NCBI GenBank assembly: GCA_030407085.1
Contig: CM059585.1
Location: 13,571,001-13,635,000, forward strand
Reading direction: 5' to 3'
DNA length: 64,000 nt
Origin: Trichopria drosophilae
Lineage: Eukaryota > Arthropoda > Insecta > Hymenoptera > Diapriidae
A program made the translations under genes and the position numbers. Shown in pieces: positions 38,749 to 48,557 of the stretch (its first letter is position 1; each line of letters opens with the position of its first letter). The notes beneath the pieces were generated by a model, which did not search any database, was not told the origin of the DNA, and saw only the letters and a list, made by a program, of their open reading frames with translations.

Positions 38749-38940
38749 ACACAGTAAATATATATACTTGAATAGTCGCAATAAAATATTTACGTAAAAT
38801 AAGGAAATATTTTCTTAATTTAAATAAATATTTACTTGCTGGATAAAATCAAATTAATATTTAGTTGAATTAACAAACTATTTTTCTATTATAAGTAAAT
38901 ATTTTGTTGCGTCTATTCAAGTAAATATTTATTTGTGCAG
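38749..38940. mobile_element. Foldback MITE with TACTTGAATAG arms
   Basis: The left arm (CACAGTAAATATATATACTT onward) and the reverse complement of the right arm (CACAAATAAATATTTACTTG onward) align over about 48 bp, including ACTTGAATAG.CGCAA and AAAATATTTAC. The loop is AT-rich. It is a non-coding, MITE-like element. Confidence 0.65.
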
Positions 38941-39588
38941 TCTTTTTTAATTTGAAACAAAAAAATCATATTTTTTTGACTGTCCATGCATTATTTTGAT
39001 TAAATAAAAGCAAACGAGATTATAGTTGAAAATAATGACGATTTTTTTACAATTTATTGAATATTAACGGCGAGTTTTCTTGCTGATTAACGTTTTCAAA
39101 GTAAATTTAACGCCGCTTTTCTCGAAAGGATTTCTTGGTGAATTTACATATTAAACTTTTACTTCTGTCGTAAATTTCACCATTTGTCATTGCATTTAGA
39201 AACATTTCTAGCACGACGTCTTTAATCTACCTGTATTAAATAAGTTGTCTTTCCTGATACACTCTACCATTTGAAATGTTAATACTAATTACATATGCAA
39301 TTATTGCAATTATTTTCTTCTATTTGGGAATAAGCGGCATTGTTTATAATTACTAAATGATAAGGCTATTATTGATATTATTGAATTTGGGGGTGTCGAG
39401 TATTCATCGAAATTCAAGAAATGGAAATCAGAAGTGTTCATGTGTTATAATGTCCTTGTCTTCTTTGGTGATGATATGGTTCCAGAAAACGAAAATAAAT
39501 TCATCAAACTAAGGCACGGACAGTCGGAAATTTAAGATTTTCAGCTTTCGAATAAAAAAAAAGTTTTAAGCTTAGAGTGTGAGAAACT

Positions 39589-39644
39589 TATTTTGCTCCC
39601 TAGGCAGAATACTATTTTACTCCCTCAACACAGGGAGCAAAATA
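39589..39644. repeat. Hairpin built from TATTTTGCTCCCT units
   Basis: ATTTTGCTCCCT (39,590-39,601) is the exact reverse complement of AGGGAGCAAAAT (39,632-39,643). Between them lies a second, direct copy with one change, TATTTTACTCCCT (39,611-39,623). Short related words recur downstream to about 39,870, so this may be part of a larger decayed repeat. Confidence 0.6.
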
Positions 39645-39943
39645 GCATTTTGCACTCAGAGGGTGAGAAAATATAACATTTTTCTTAGTGTGACTACTAC
39701 CTACAACTTGGGCTACGCTATTATATAAATGCCTGAAGTTTTTTTATTTTTGATAGATCGTCTTACAATTTTCTGTACTATTTTTTATGTATCCGTGTTA
39801 TCAGTGACATTTGAAATTTCTTACCATGTAGCGTTTTCATTTTTTAGTACTTTCGAAATTTCTGGGAGTGAAAATTCACACAATATGGCAAAAAATGAGT
39901 TACTCTTTCCAAATAACATTTTTAACACGGAGTAGAACTCGAT

Positions 39944-39976
39944 TTTGCGCCCTGCAGTGAAATATTCGGGCGCAAA
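39944..39976. repeat. Hairpin TTTGCGCCC/GGGCGCAAA
   Basis: Perfect 9-bp arms around a 15-nt loop. It lies just before a CpG-rich CTCGCTTCGCTCGTGCGACA segment. Confidence 0.7.
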
Positions 39977-42711
39977 TTAACGAGCCACACGCCCGTCGTA
40001 TTAAAAAATATCGTATGCAACTCGTGCAAAATATCGATTTCCTACGAGAGTGATTATCATTCTCGCTTCGCTCGTGCGACAAACTTCGCACTCGTTGAAG
40101 ATCAGTAATGGCGCCCTTGTTACATAATATATTATTTACGCATTCGAGAATCAGATCTCGCACCATCAAGAGTGACATTTCCTTTTCCCTCCAGGATACT
40201 TAAAGAACCCTGTTCCTTTGTCAAGTTGTCAATAAATAAATAAAAATTTTTGTTGTTAAACAAGATCCATTGTTTACGACATTCAGTTAGCCTTCCTCTT
40301 CACAAATTAGAAGGCTGACAAGAGGATGGGTATTCCAGTAGGAAATTAAGAGTGGGATTGAGCAGCAAGACAAAAAAGCAACTACGTGCAGGAGCCTCTG
40401 ATCATTACATAATTGCCGGGAATATATAGGGTAAACGTAGCACATTCGAGTCAATTGTCTGTACGAGTGCGCGCAGTTAAATGCGCGCTTGTGCACCATG
40501 TGTGTGGAACTGTCAGAACTGCGTCACGTCGCCACGTGTAACGCGATGGTCCGTATGCGATGTCATAGGGCGACCTTGACCACAAGGTTGACATTTCTTA
40601 AGACTACTTAGGTGACATAAGAAGGAAGGACTTTTTACATCGTTCGAAACAAACGGAAGAATAATGTTTTTCAAAATCTATTTTCAACTGGGAACATTGT
40701 TCAAAGATGATTTAGACAATTCACAAGAAAGTAAGAATCGATGTAGACATTTAATTCTCAGTATGAATTTTACTTAAGAATAATTAAAAAAAGGCATATA
40801 ACTGAATATCAAATTAGTAAAATTTTTACTTAGATAGTAGCACAATAATTGAACATACTTCAAGATGTTTTCATATGAATTTTCTGAAACTAATGTTTTT
40901 ATTACATATGCAAAGTTCAACGTATTTGTATCGATTAAAAGGGCCCGTGAGTAAAAACTCCTATTACCAAACGAAATATATTTCTGTAACGAAACCCAAC
41001 TATGCGCAGCTGATACCTGAGAAGATCGCTCCCGCACCTGGCGGTGAAAGTTTGTACTGTCCTAGAATGTACGGTAGACGATAATTATATACCCTTTGAT
41101 TTATGTCAAAATCTCGTAATTTGCAAAATCAATTATTAATTTTCTATTATTATTATTATTAATTCAGTACAGGATTGTAATATTATGGTTTATTACTCAT
41201 TGATTTATTACTCTTTTACAAAGGATAGAAATTAACTGACAAGCATTAAAATTCCGTTGTTTCAGATTTAGAGAGTACATCAATGTCAAAATACGCAACT
41301 TTTTAAATTTCTGCAGTCAAAAAGTGAACAACGAATTTGACGAAAGAATCCGATCTAATTGAAATGACGAATCGACCAATCATTAGACCTATTTCGCATA
41401 TTTACACTCTCGTAAAATCCTGAAAGTTCATTAATGAGCCGAGCGCCGTAAAAAGCGTTTCGCAGCTCACAACGCGAATCTCCCAATTACGTATCTTATG
41501 CCAGGACTTAACTCCAGGGAACTTTGGGGGCCGAGAAGGAGGAAACTTGGGAGCCCGAGGCTCGGCGCTCGTTAAATCAAAGCCACATCGGAATTCGACG
41601 TTAAAGCATCGATTATTCGGGACAATAATTATTCCGCTCCCAAGGCACTCCAAATAACTAGCCGGCTTTCTAGGGTGCCTCATCCCTGAGCGCCGATACG
41701 ATTAACCTCCAGGTTCCGGCGATCTTTGCACGATTCCCTTTCCATCAGTATTCAAGGGAACGACTAAAAAGCACAAGCCGGAGAGCGAGGAATAAATAAG
41801 AAACAAAAGAGGAAAAACAGACCTAAAGGTCATCTTCCGCGACTGAGAGGATCGCTGAAGTTGCCTACAGCAACCATCTTGGAAAATACGTACATAGCCC
41901 TTGGAAATTACACGTTCGAGCATGTCGAGAAACCGGATGCGAGCATCCGATGACCGCTTTGCCAAAGGTCTCAGATCTTGTACGAAATGATTTGATTCCA
42001 TTACCTCATTCAGTAATCTGAGACGATTCGCAAGGACGCTCGATATTTTCATTTTCTATTATTGTGCTTTTGCATTTCGTCCTATGCTCTAGATGGCTTT
42101 TTGCAATACCCAGGATTCTCTCTAAGAAAATTTCGATTGAATCCGATAGAAATATTGAATCGATTCCAATGTAAATCGTAATCCTAACTTTTACATTCGA
42201 AACCAATCCAGCGGTTGTGTGGGAAAACAATACCCAATGAGAACTCGATTGTACGATAAACGTGTAATTTAGGTCCTAACGTATGGTATAAACGTGGGAT
42301 ATAGAACATATACTTGTAGGATTCCTGTTTCGATGACCGTCTAGAGAACATATTTATATGCCATTTCTTTAATGTTCTCTTATAAAACTATTTCATTATT
42401 TAACGGATTATTTTCTATAGGGACAAAATATTTCTAGGAAATTCTATCATTTCAGATGTCAATTTTGAAAGAGACTTCTAGAATGCAAAAAGCCATTGAT
42501 TCAGCATAAAATAATGCGATTTGTTATAATTTTTACAATCTACATAATACCAATCATAACGAATTATTAAAAATGTGACTATGAGACATGGGTGTCATGA
42601 CCAAATAACTTTGCGAAAATAACTTCCGAAAAATAACTTCAACAAACATAACTTTAGGAAAAAATATCTCTTTACAAAAAAAAACGTTGGGAAAAATAAC
42701 TTCAAAATTTT

Positions 42712-43070
42712 GACGGCCATATTGGATTCGCCATTTTGAATTCTGAAAATTTTAAAAGGTATTCGTGATCAAGGATGTGGAAATCATCTTTTATCAATTG
42801 GTATTGAATGCATGTTTGTTTACAAAAGTATTACAACTGAATAACAACAACAAAATTGTTTGAAAATGCCGCCATTTTGAAGTCGCCAATTTGAATTCTA
42901 GCATTCGCATTAAACTATCTTTTGGTACAACCAATTATTACTCCATCAGATCTAAAATGGGAATCGATTGGATTACAGTTTCATATAAAAAAAGGATTTC
43001 AATTTACGAAACTACTATTTTTTTTCGATCGTTTGCTATTCTGGACGCCATATTGGAAAAACGACTAAAG
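42712..43070. repeat. Degenerate tandem motif GCCATATTGGA...
   Basis: Copies occur at about 42,712 (GCCATATTGGATTCGCC then ATTTTGAATTC), 42,867 (GCCGCCATTTTGAAGTCGCC then AATTTGAATTC) and 43,046 (GACGCCATATTGGAAAAACG). Their spacing is about 155 and 178 bp. They lie inside the 2.1-kb nested element. Confidence 0.55.
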
Positions 43071-43663
43071 GTATTGGAAAATGGACTTCAGATTCAGAAA
43101 GAGCAGACTTGAGACCTACAAGACTTGTATAAAAATTCATTTACCCTTTCTATGAAAATTGTTTACCTAAAAAACGTCAATTTATGACATTTCAGGGCGA
43201 ATTAATGATATCGTCGACGTTATGGTTGGAGGGAAAAGCTACTTTTTTTCTTTGTTCAGATGTATTTACCATGTATTTTCATTCTAGGACTTTTTTTTCC
43301 GTAGGTCTTTATTCTATGATCTTTTTGTTCTGTCAAAACTGAATCTAGGATAAAACTATCAAGAAAAGAATTTTCTAATATTATTTAAAAAAAAAATTTT
43401 GTCCTAAAGTTATTTTTTTCAGTTATGTTTTCCTTTTGTAAAATATCCTTTCGTAAAGTTAAAATAAATTTTGGAACACATAACTTCAACAAAAATAACT
43501 TTAGGAAACATTTGTTTTTTAAATAACTTTGAGAAAAAATAACTTAAACAAAAATAACGGTAAACCTTCGGAAAGACTACGTGTTCGAAATAAAAAAATG
43601 TACAACACTAGTTTTATGTATTTTTGTCTCCTAAAAACGATAAGGATTTTTCCTAATAAAAGA

Positions 43664-43775
43664 ATGAAACGTGAATAAAATTCTTATTTATTATGGTGAC
43701 TGAATTAAACCGCTACTATGTATTGAAAATTTTAAAACATACAGTCGGGAAATTTACTAATTATACTCATTTTAT
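43664..43775 (+). repeat. Direct repeat, copy 1 of 2
   Basis: About 112 bp, beginning near GAAACGTGAATAAAA and including AACCGCTACTA and AAACATACAGTCG. It matches 44,501-44,614 in the same orientation with only a handful of differences, so the two copies are young relative to their surroundings. Confidence 0.85.
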
Positions 43776-44014
43776 ATGTTTCCAAAGGCAAATAACATAA
43801 ACCTTCATCTAATTGAACTAATTAAGTTATTTACTTCTAAAGAGTTCTTAAAAAGTTGTGATTATTGATGGCATAAACGATGTCTAAAATCAAAACATAA
43901 CAACTCACATTTTTACATCTTTTATTTATACAATCAGTGTATAAATAATTTAACATTGTTTACTTTTGTTTACTTTACGCAAGTAAAATCGTTTATTTTT
44001 CTCATACATAATGG

Positions 44015-44287
44015 CCCGGGAAAATGGATTATATATAATTATATATAATTTTAGATACAATTATACATAATAATGTATAATTATATATATTTATATATAA
44101 TTTGTATACAATTTTTGATACAATTAGATCTAATTATATGTAATTATATATAATTATATATGGATTTTTGCTGTATATGATCATATACAATCGTATATAA
44201 ACATATATAATTATGTATAATTATATATAATTGTATCTAAATTTATATATAATTATATATAATTGTATATAATCCATTTTTCCCGGG
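44015..44287. mobile_element. MITE with CCCGGGAAAA ends and palindromic AT core
   Basis: The left end CCCGGGAAAATGGATTATAT and the reverse complement of the right end, CCCGGGAAAAATGGATTATA, begin arms that stay paired almost to the centre (about 110 bp each). The arms are made of overlapping TATATAATTATATA palindromes. The 273-bp element is non-coding and sits between the two direct repeats of the 2.1-kb nest. No target duplication is clear. Confidence 0.8.
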
Positions 44288-44500
44288 GAACGTTAGATCA
44301 ATGTTATTTTTACGATTTTAAATCGTTCAAAATGATATTGACAGTAGTAAGATATTTGTATCCATTTATTCTACATTTTTTACAGCCTAAATCCAAGGCT
44401 TGAATTAAAAAATTTTAATAAATTTTAACATCGTTTTTGAATCACGTATAAGGGTATGCCATCGTTTTACCTTACTGATGATTTCTGAGTTTGACATAAA

Positions 44501-44614
44501 GAAAGAAACGTGAATAAAAAATTCTTATTTATTATGGTGAGTGAATTGAACCGCTACTATTTATTGAAAATTTTAAAACATACAGTCGAGAAATTGACTA
44601 ATTATACTTATTTT
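44501..44614 (+). repeat. Direct repeat, copy 2 of 2
   Basis: Second copy of the 43,664-43,775 repeat, offset by about 838 bp. The flanks outside the pair are unrelated. The pair could be terminal repeats of a small LTR-type element (TRIM-like) interrupted by the MITE, or a local duplication. The ends do not show clear TG...CA termini, which counts against an LTR. Confidence 0.8.
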
Positions 44615-44695
44615 TCCTAATAATGTTTAAAAAAAAATGTTTCCTACACTTATTTTTGCAAAATTATTTTTGCAAAGTTATTTAGTCATGTAGTC

Positions 44696-45983
44696 ATGAC
44701 ATGTATACTAAAAAATTAGCGTAATTATGTGTTGAATAATTTCACTCGTGATTTGTCGACCCAATCGCAATGAAATGCAGAAATTTCTTCCTACGTGACC
44801 CGCAGTGTTTACAAACAGTACCTCGTGAAAAAAATACCAGTGTACCCACAGAATCAAACCGACCTTGTAACCGGATACGGGCATTCGATTGCCGTTTTAT
44901 TCCAAGTGTCACGTAATATACGTTCGTTGTGTAGTGATCGTAATCATGCGTAAAAACTGCATCCGCAATGATGCAACCATTAAAGGTAGTCTCTATTAAA
45001 CGGTACAGATATGAATTAGTTAATATATATTTAAGTTCCCTCAACAATCACCTTTTTTTTACGTGTAAAACCTATCCTGTAATAGTTAGAAGCATTGAAT
45101 ACAACGTTTTATGTTTCGCGATATGTAAAGCACGTCATCAACTATTTTAGCACATAATATTATAAATCTATCTAAGAACCCATTAATTAAATATATTATT
45201 TCGTTAAAACTGAAAATGTTGAAATTATCATATTTCTTTCTTCGTATTTTTACGATTGCCCTTATTTCTACTTTTGATTTTTTGATATTTGTATGCAAGC
45301 ACATGCAGGACTTTGCAGATCTTGCAAATTATTTGCTGGGTACAGAAGTAATATAATTTTCATGTTTATATTTATGAAATTTTCTTTTTTCGCTTATCAA
45401 GCAACTGCGTCCGTACGAAAATAGGGCCATTAGCTACCCGGCAATGTAGAGTTTAACGTTACAACGTGGAAGATTGTACCGCGACAGTTATGTGCTGACT
45501 GTCTCCGAGCATCCTGCAATATATGCTCTTATCTGGATGGTAAATTCGACATTTTGTTTTTGCATGCGAATTAAAACACGAATGCCAAAGAAAATGTCAA
45601 CCTACGAATTTATTTTATCGACTGGATAACAAGCATATGAAATTAATACAACAAATTGTCACATATTTAATATGTTATTATAACTAATGCTTTAATATTA
45701 TTACTCGAGCCTACAAAATATTTAGAAAACTTATTTAATCTGATTGCAGCAGACGATTAAATGAAATAAAAATTTATCACTGATAAAATTTGTTCAGTTT
45801 TCCGAGTTTTATGGCAGAATTCGTGACGCTCCTTTTATGTTTTCGAAAGCCCTTTTGCTTTTTTAGCCTTTCTGCAATGCATCGTAATTCAACTCGGAGG
45901 GAATGCCTAGAACTTCCTCGATCGAGCCGTCTTATACATCCTAGTAAGTAGGTATCTTATAAATGTCAAAGGCGCGTATCTGC
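44696..45983. other. AT-rich DNA, no gene seen
   Basis: AT-rich, with a GC-balanced stretch from about 45,880. Frames of 60-101 codons have no recognised product. Confidence 0.45.
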
Positions 45984-46020
45984 TATAAAAGAAATCAGCG
46001 AGAATAAGAGTTCATTCCCA
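45984..46020 (+). promoter_or_regulatory. Candidate TATA plus initiator core promoter
   Basis: TATAAAAG begins at 45,984, and the A of a TTCATTC initiator (insect consensus TCAKTY) lies at 46,014, exactly 30 bp downstream. I see no DPE at +28. No open frame starts close behind it, so any transcript would be non-coding or begin with a spliced leader. This is the best core-promoter match I noticed on the plus strand. Confidence 0.35.
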
Positions 46021-47954
46021 CCATTTTTACCGCGTACATTCTGACTTGATATCTTTTAGTCCCGCTTTTGCTCCCGATATTATTCGCTTTGAATAGCCAA
46101 GAAAATAAGCATAATTCGTAAATGTTCAATATTTCCCTAACTCCGTCATAAGTTTTTGCTACCAATATCGTTCAGTATTGCAATAAACAAGCAAACAGAA
46201 ATTCGTAGGAGTTCAGTAAATTTCCCTACTGATCATCTGACGGAATTGATCGGTCAGATTGTGATGTTGATGAAATCGAAGGTAGACTACAGGTGACAAT
46301 GCCATACATTGTTGTCAAGGCATGGTAATTCCCAATGTTCGCGTTTGATGATAATGTTGATGATGAATTTTTTTTGGTTCAATAGCCAGAGGATTTTAAT
46401 TCCAAAAAAAGATCGAAGAATTCAAGAAAATTTAAGTCATGGATATTTTCAGTCGTCGTTTGATAAGTTTGTCGATTATTTGGACACTAGTGTAAGCCTG
46501 GAAGAAGAATGACGAGTTGGATGAAGATGTCTATTTATGCGTTTAATACATCCGATTTAAACATATGATACATGTATTAATATATTTTTAACGCATTTTC
46601 TTTCAACTTTAGCATTTTCGACTTTTTTATTGGACTCCCGGAAAGTTAATTACATTATTGAATGCCGTGTGTCCCTTCATGTTTTTTCTTTTGCCCCCCA
46701 TTTACCGATGGTCCTCCAGTAATCTTGCCAACCTCTTTCTGTACTCTTTACTCTCTGGCGAGTGTCGGGCGCAACTTTGCTTTTCGCCGTGAATGGAATA
46801 TAAAGCAGGCCGAACTTTTTTCTATCGGACGCTGCTCTATCTATTGCGAATCGGTCTAATGGAAACTTTTCGCGGGCATTAATCGATTCGCCACCAGGAG
46901 TGTGCGCTCTTGCACATTTTCGCCGGTGAACACCGAAGGTGCCGAACAGGAATAATACGGATGGCAGTTTGTTATGGGAAAAACCGATCATCCGTAAGAT
47001 CGTTCGATATTAAACGTTAACGTGAGAACTGTTGTTCATCCAATAGGTAAATAGAGAATTTTTTAATTTTATTGGATTTCAAGTTTAGTTAATTAAAATA
47101 CTTGTATTTCTGTTTTGATTGATCGAAATGGACCCGACCTAACTGTTATTTAAGACATTTGAAAAGGTAAATTTTGGTTACGACTCGTCTTACATTATTT
47201 CTAAATATCAGACCATGGCATCATTGTCCCATTGAAACCTGACCGTGATTTACGAATCACTGGTCGTATAATGTCCTTTTTCTTTTCCCGCGATTCAAAA
47301 AGTCATTCAGGGATCGCAATCAAGAAATGACGAGTCTGTTCGTTAAATTGGACAATTAATGGTTAATGAACCGCTGCAGCATACCGCATCAAACGGCAAG
47401 AGATTTTAATCGGGTCGGGTGTGTCTGGTGGTCGCCATTCGAAAATCCGTTTGTGCGTTTGGTAACGATGTACTTTATTAGTCGTCATACCTGCCGCTGA
47501 CAGCGACGACACTCGAACGATTAATTACAAACAACCGTTGCAACAATGCAATATACATAATTAAAGCGAGCGATCGAGCCGATGCTTCAAAGCACCGGCA
47601 GTTTTTTCGCGAACCGCTTTTGTGTGTATCGTTATCCGCTTTTCGGTTGCCACGGTCCACAATGCGTCGGCTACGTACTCGATTCATTAAAGTACTCGCG
47701 CATACGGTCCCTGTCGTGAATTTCTGCCTTCCCAATGAAATATGGATCCCTCCGTCTTACCTGAAACATGAAAAGAAATATCTCGTCAAGATATTGCCAC
47801 ACATCGTCGCATGCTTAATTTCTAATAAACAACAGTACAATTTTTTCAATTTCACAAAGTTAAAGATAAATATTAGATATTATAACAACTTATATTAAAT
47901 ATTAAAAATTACATATTGGTATTTTAATCACTGAAAAGTTTCAATTTCTGCAAT
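46021..47954. other. Mixed DNA, no convincing gene
   Basis: GC-balanced patches lie at 46,640-47,000 and 47,280-47,740 with frames of 65-104 codons on both strands. No product is recognised. Confidence 0.4.
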
Positions 47955-47965
47955 AACATACACAT
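47955..47965. repeat. Left target-site duplication
   Basis: AACATACACAT, identical to 48,547-48,557. The pair brackets the foldback plus SINE composite. Confidence 0.75.
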
Positions 47966-48315
47966 CCCTGGTAGAAATTGAAATCAGGTTGTCCTGGTCA
48001 TTGGCCAGTTTCGGGCCAGGAAATGTAACGTCGCGGCCAAGCAGGTCCTTACCAGAATCTGAGCAGGTCTGTGCAGAACCTGTAGTAATCCGATCAGGCG
48101 TCCTACATATGTGTTTTGTTCAGGTTGTTTTACTTTTAAACTTGGTTGCCATATGGGCTTGCTCAGAGAATGTACAGGTCCTGCACAGACCTGCTTAGAT
48201 ACTGGTCAGAATCTGTTTGACCGCGACGTTGCATTCCCTTTCGCGAGCCTGACCAGTGCCCAGGATAGCCTGGCGAGTATCTGGCAAAAACCCAGTCAAA
48301 AGTTCTACCAGAGAT
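47966..48315. mobile_element. Foldback module with CCTGGTAGAA ends
   Basis: About 350 bp that folds on itself almost entirely. The tips are CCCTGGTAGAAATT (left) and TTCTACCAGAGAT (right). Inner blocks such as GCAGGTCTGTGCAGAACCTG (48,063 onward) are mirrored by ACAGGTCCTGCACAGACCTG (48,173 onward) with one mismatch over 21 bp. The GGCCGCGACGTT-type block is also paired. The right arm carries an insertion of about 22 bp near its end. Frames that cross it are artefacts. Its left boundary coincides with the target-site duplication of the composite. Confidence 0.75.
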
Positions 48316-48319
48316 TTTT

Positions 48320-48548
48320 GGGAGCGGCGGTGGCTCAGTTGGTAGAGTGTCGGCTTCGCAATCAGAAAAACCCTGGTTCGATCCCAGCATCTGCCATCTG
48401 TCATCGGGACACCTCTGTATTTGTTTATAAGTGTCTAATAACGCCAAAGCTCAGGTGGTTCGAATTTCACCTTCATAAACTGCAGGTCCAGTCGCTATTT
48501 AGTCCCATATGGGTTCAGAAAAGTCGACGTAAACTAATATAAAAAAAA
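48320..48548 (+). mobile_element. tRNA-derived SINE, full-length copy
   Basis: The tRNA-like head carries a Pol III A box (TGGCTCAGTTGG, 48,331-48,342) and B box (GGTTCGATCCC, 48,375-48,385). It is followed by a unique body and an A-rich tail at 48,539-48,548. Two other copies in the window share the body (CTGTCAT..GGACACCTCTG, then TCTAATAACG, then AGCTCAGGTG). The head may derive from a tRNA whose anticodon loop would read TTCGCAA (Ala-CGC-like), but the anticodon stem pairs poorly. It abuts the foldback module on its 5' side. The target duplication lies after the tail and upstream of the foldback, not next to the SINE head. Confidence 0.85.
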
Positions 48549-48557
48549 CATACACAT
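48547..48557. repeat. Right target-site duplication
   Basis: AACATACACAT directly after the A-rich tail, sharing its first bases with the tail. Confidence 0.75.

Larger units (their letters stand above)
38941..42591. other. Mixed DNA, no convincing gene
   Basis: AT-rich to about 40,480, then GC-balanced patches at 40,490-41,080 and 41,400-42,060 with frames of 60-116 codons on both strands. A (TAT)n run lies near 41,145-41,162. No product is recognised. Confidence 0.45.
42592..44695. mobile_element. 2.1-kb nest of inverted-repeat elements
   Basis: The outer ends CATGACCAAATAACTTTGC (left) and CATGACTAAATAACTTTGC (reverse complement of the right, near 44,690) form an inverted repeat of about 45 bp. 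Each end is followed by further copies of an AAATAACTTnnn unit of 12-15 bp (at least four on the left, to about 42,660). The same units recur in both orientations at 43,395-43,570, where CCTAAAGTTATTTTTTTCAG is mirrored by AAAAATAACTTTAGG. This suggests either two adjacent elements (about 42,592-43,470 and 43,479-44,695) or one element that gained an internal inverted copy. No transposase frame is visible, so it would be non-autonomous. Confidence 0.7.

Noticed and set aside
48331..48395. Possible functional tRNA gene
   Set aside because: A and B boxes are present but the anticodon and acceptor stems do not pair properly, and the same head is attached to a shared SINE body in other copies.
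48111..48542. 143-codon frame across the foldback and SINE
   Set aside because: It runs through an inverted repeat and a Pol III-type retroelement, so it is a by-product of repeat sequence.
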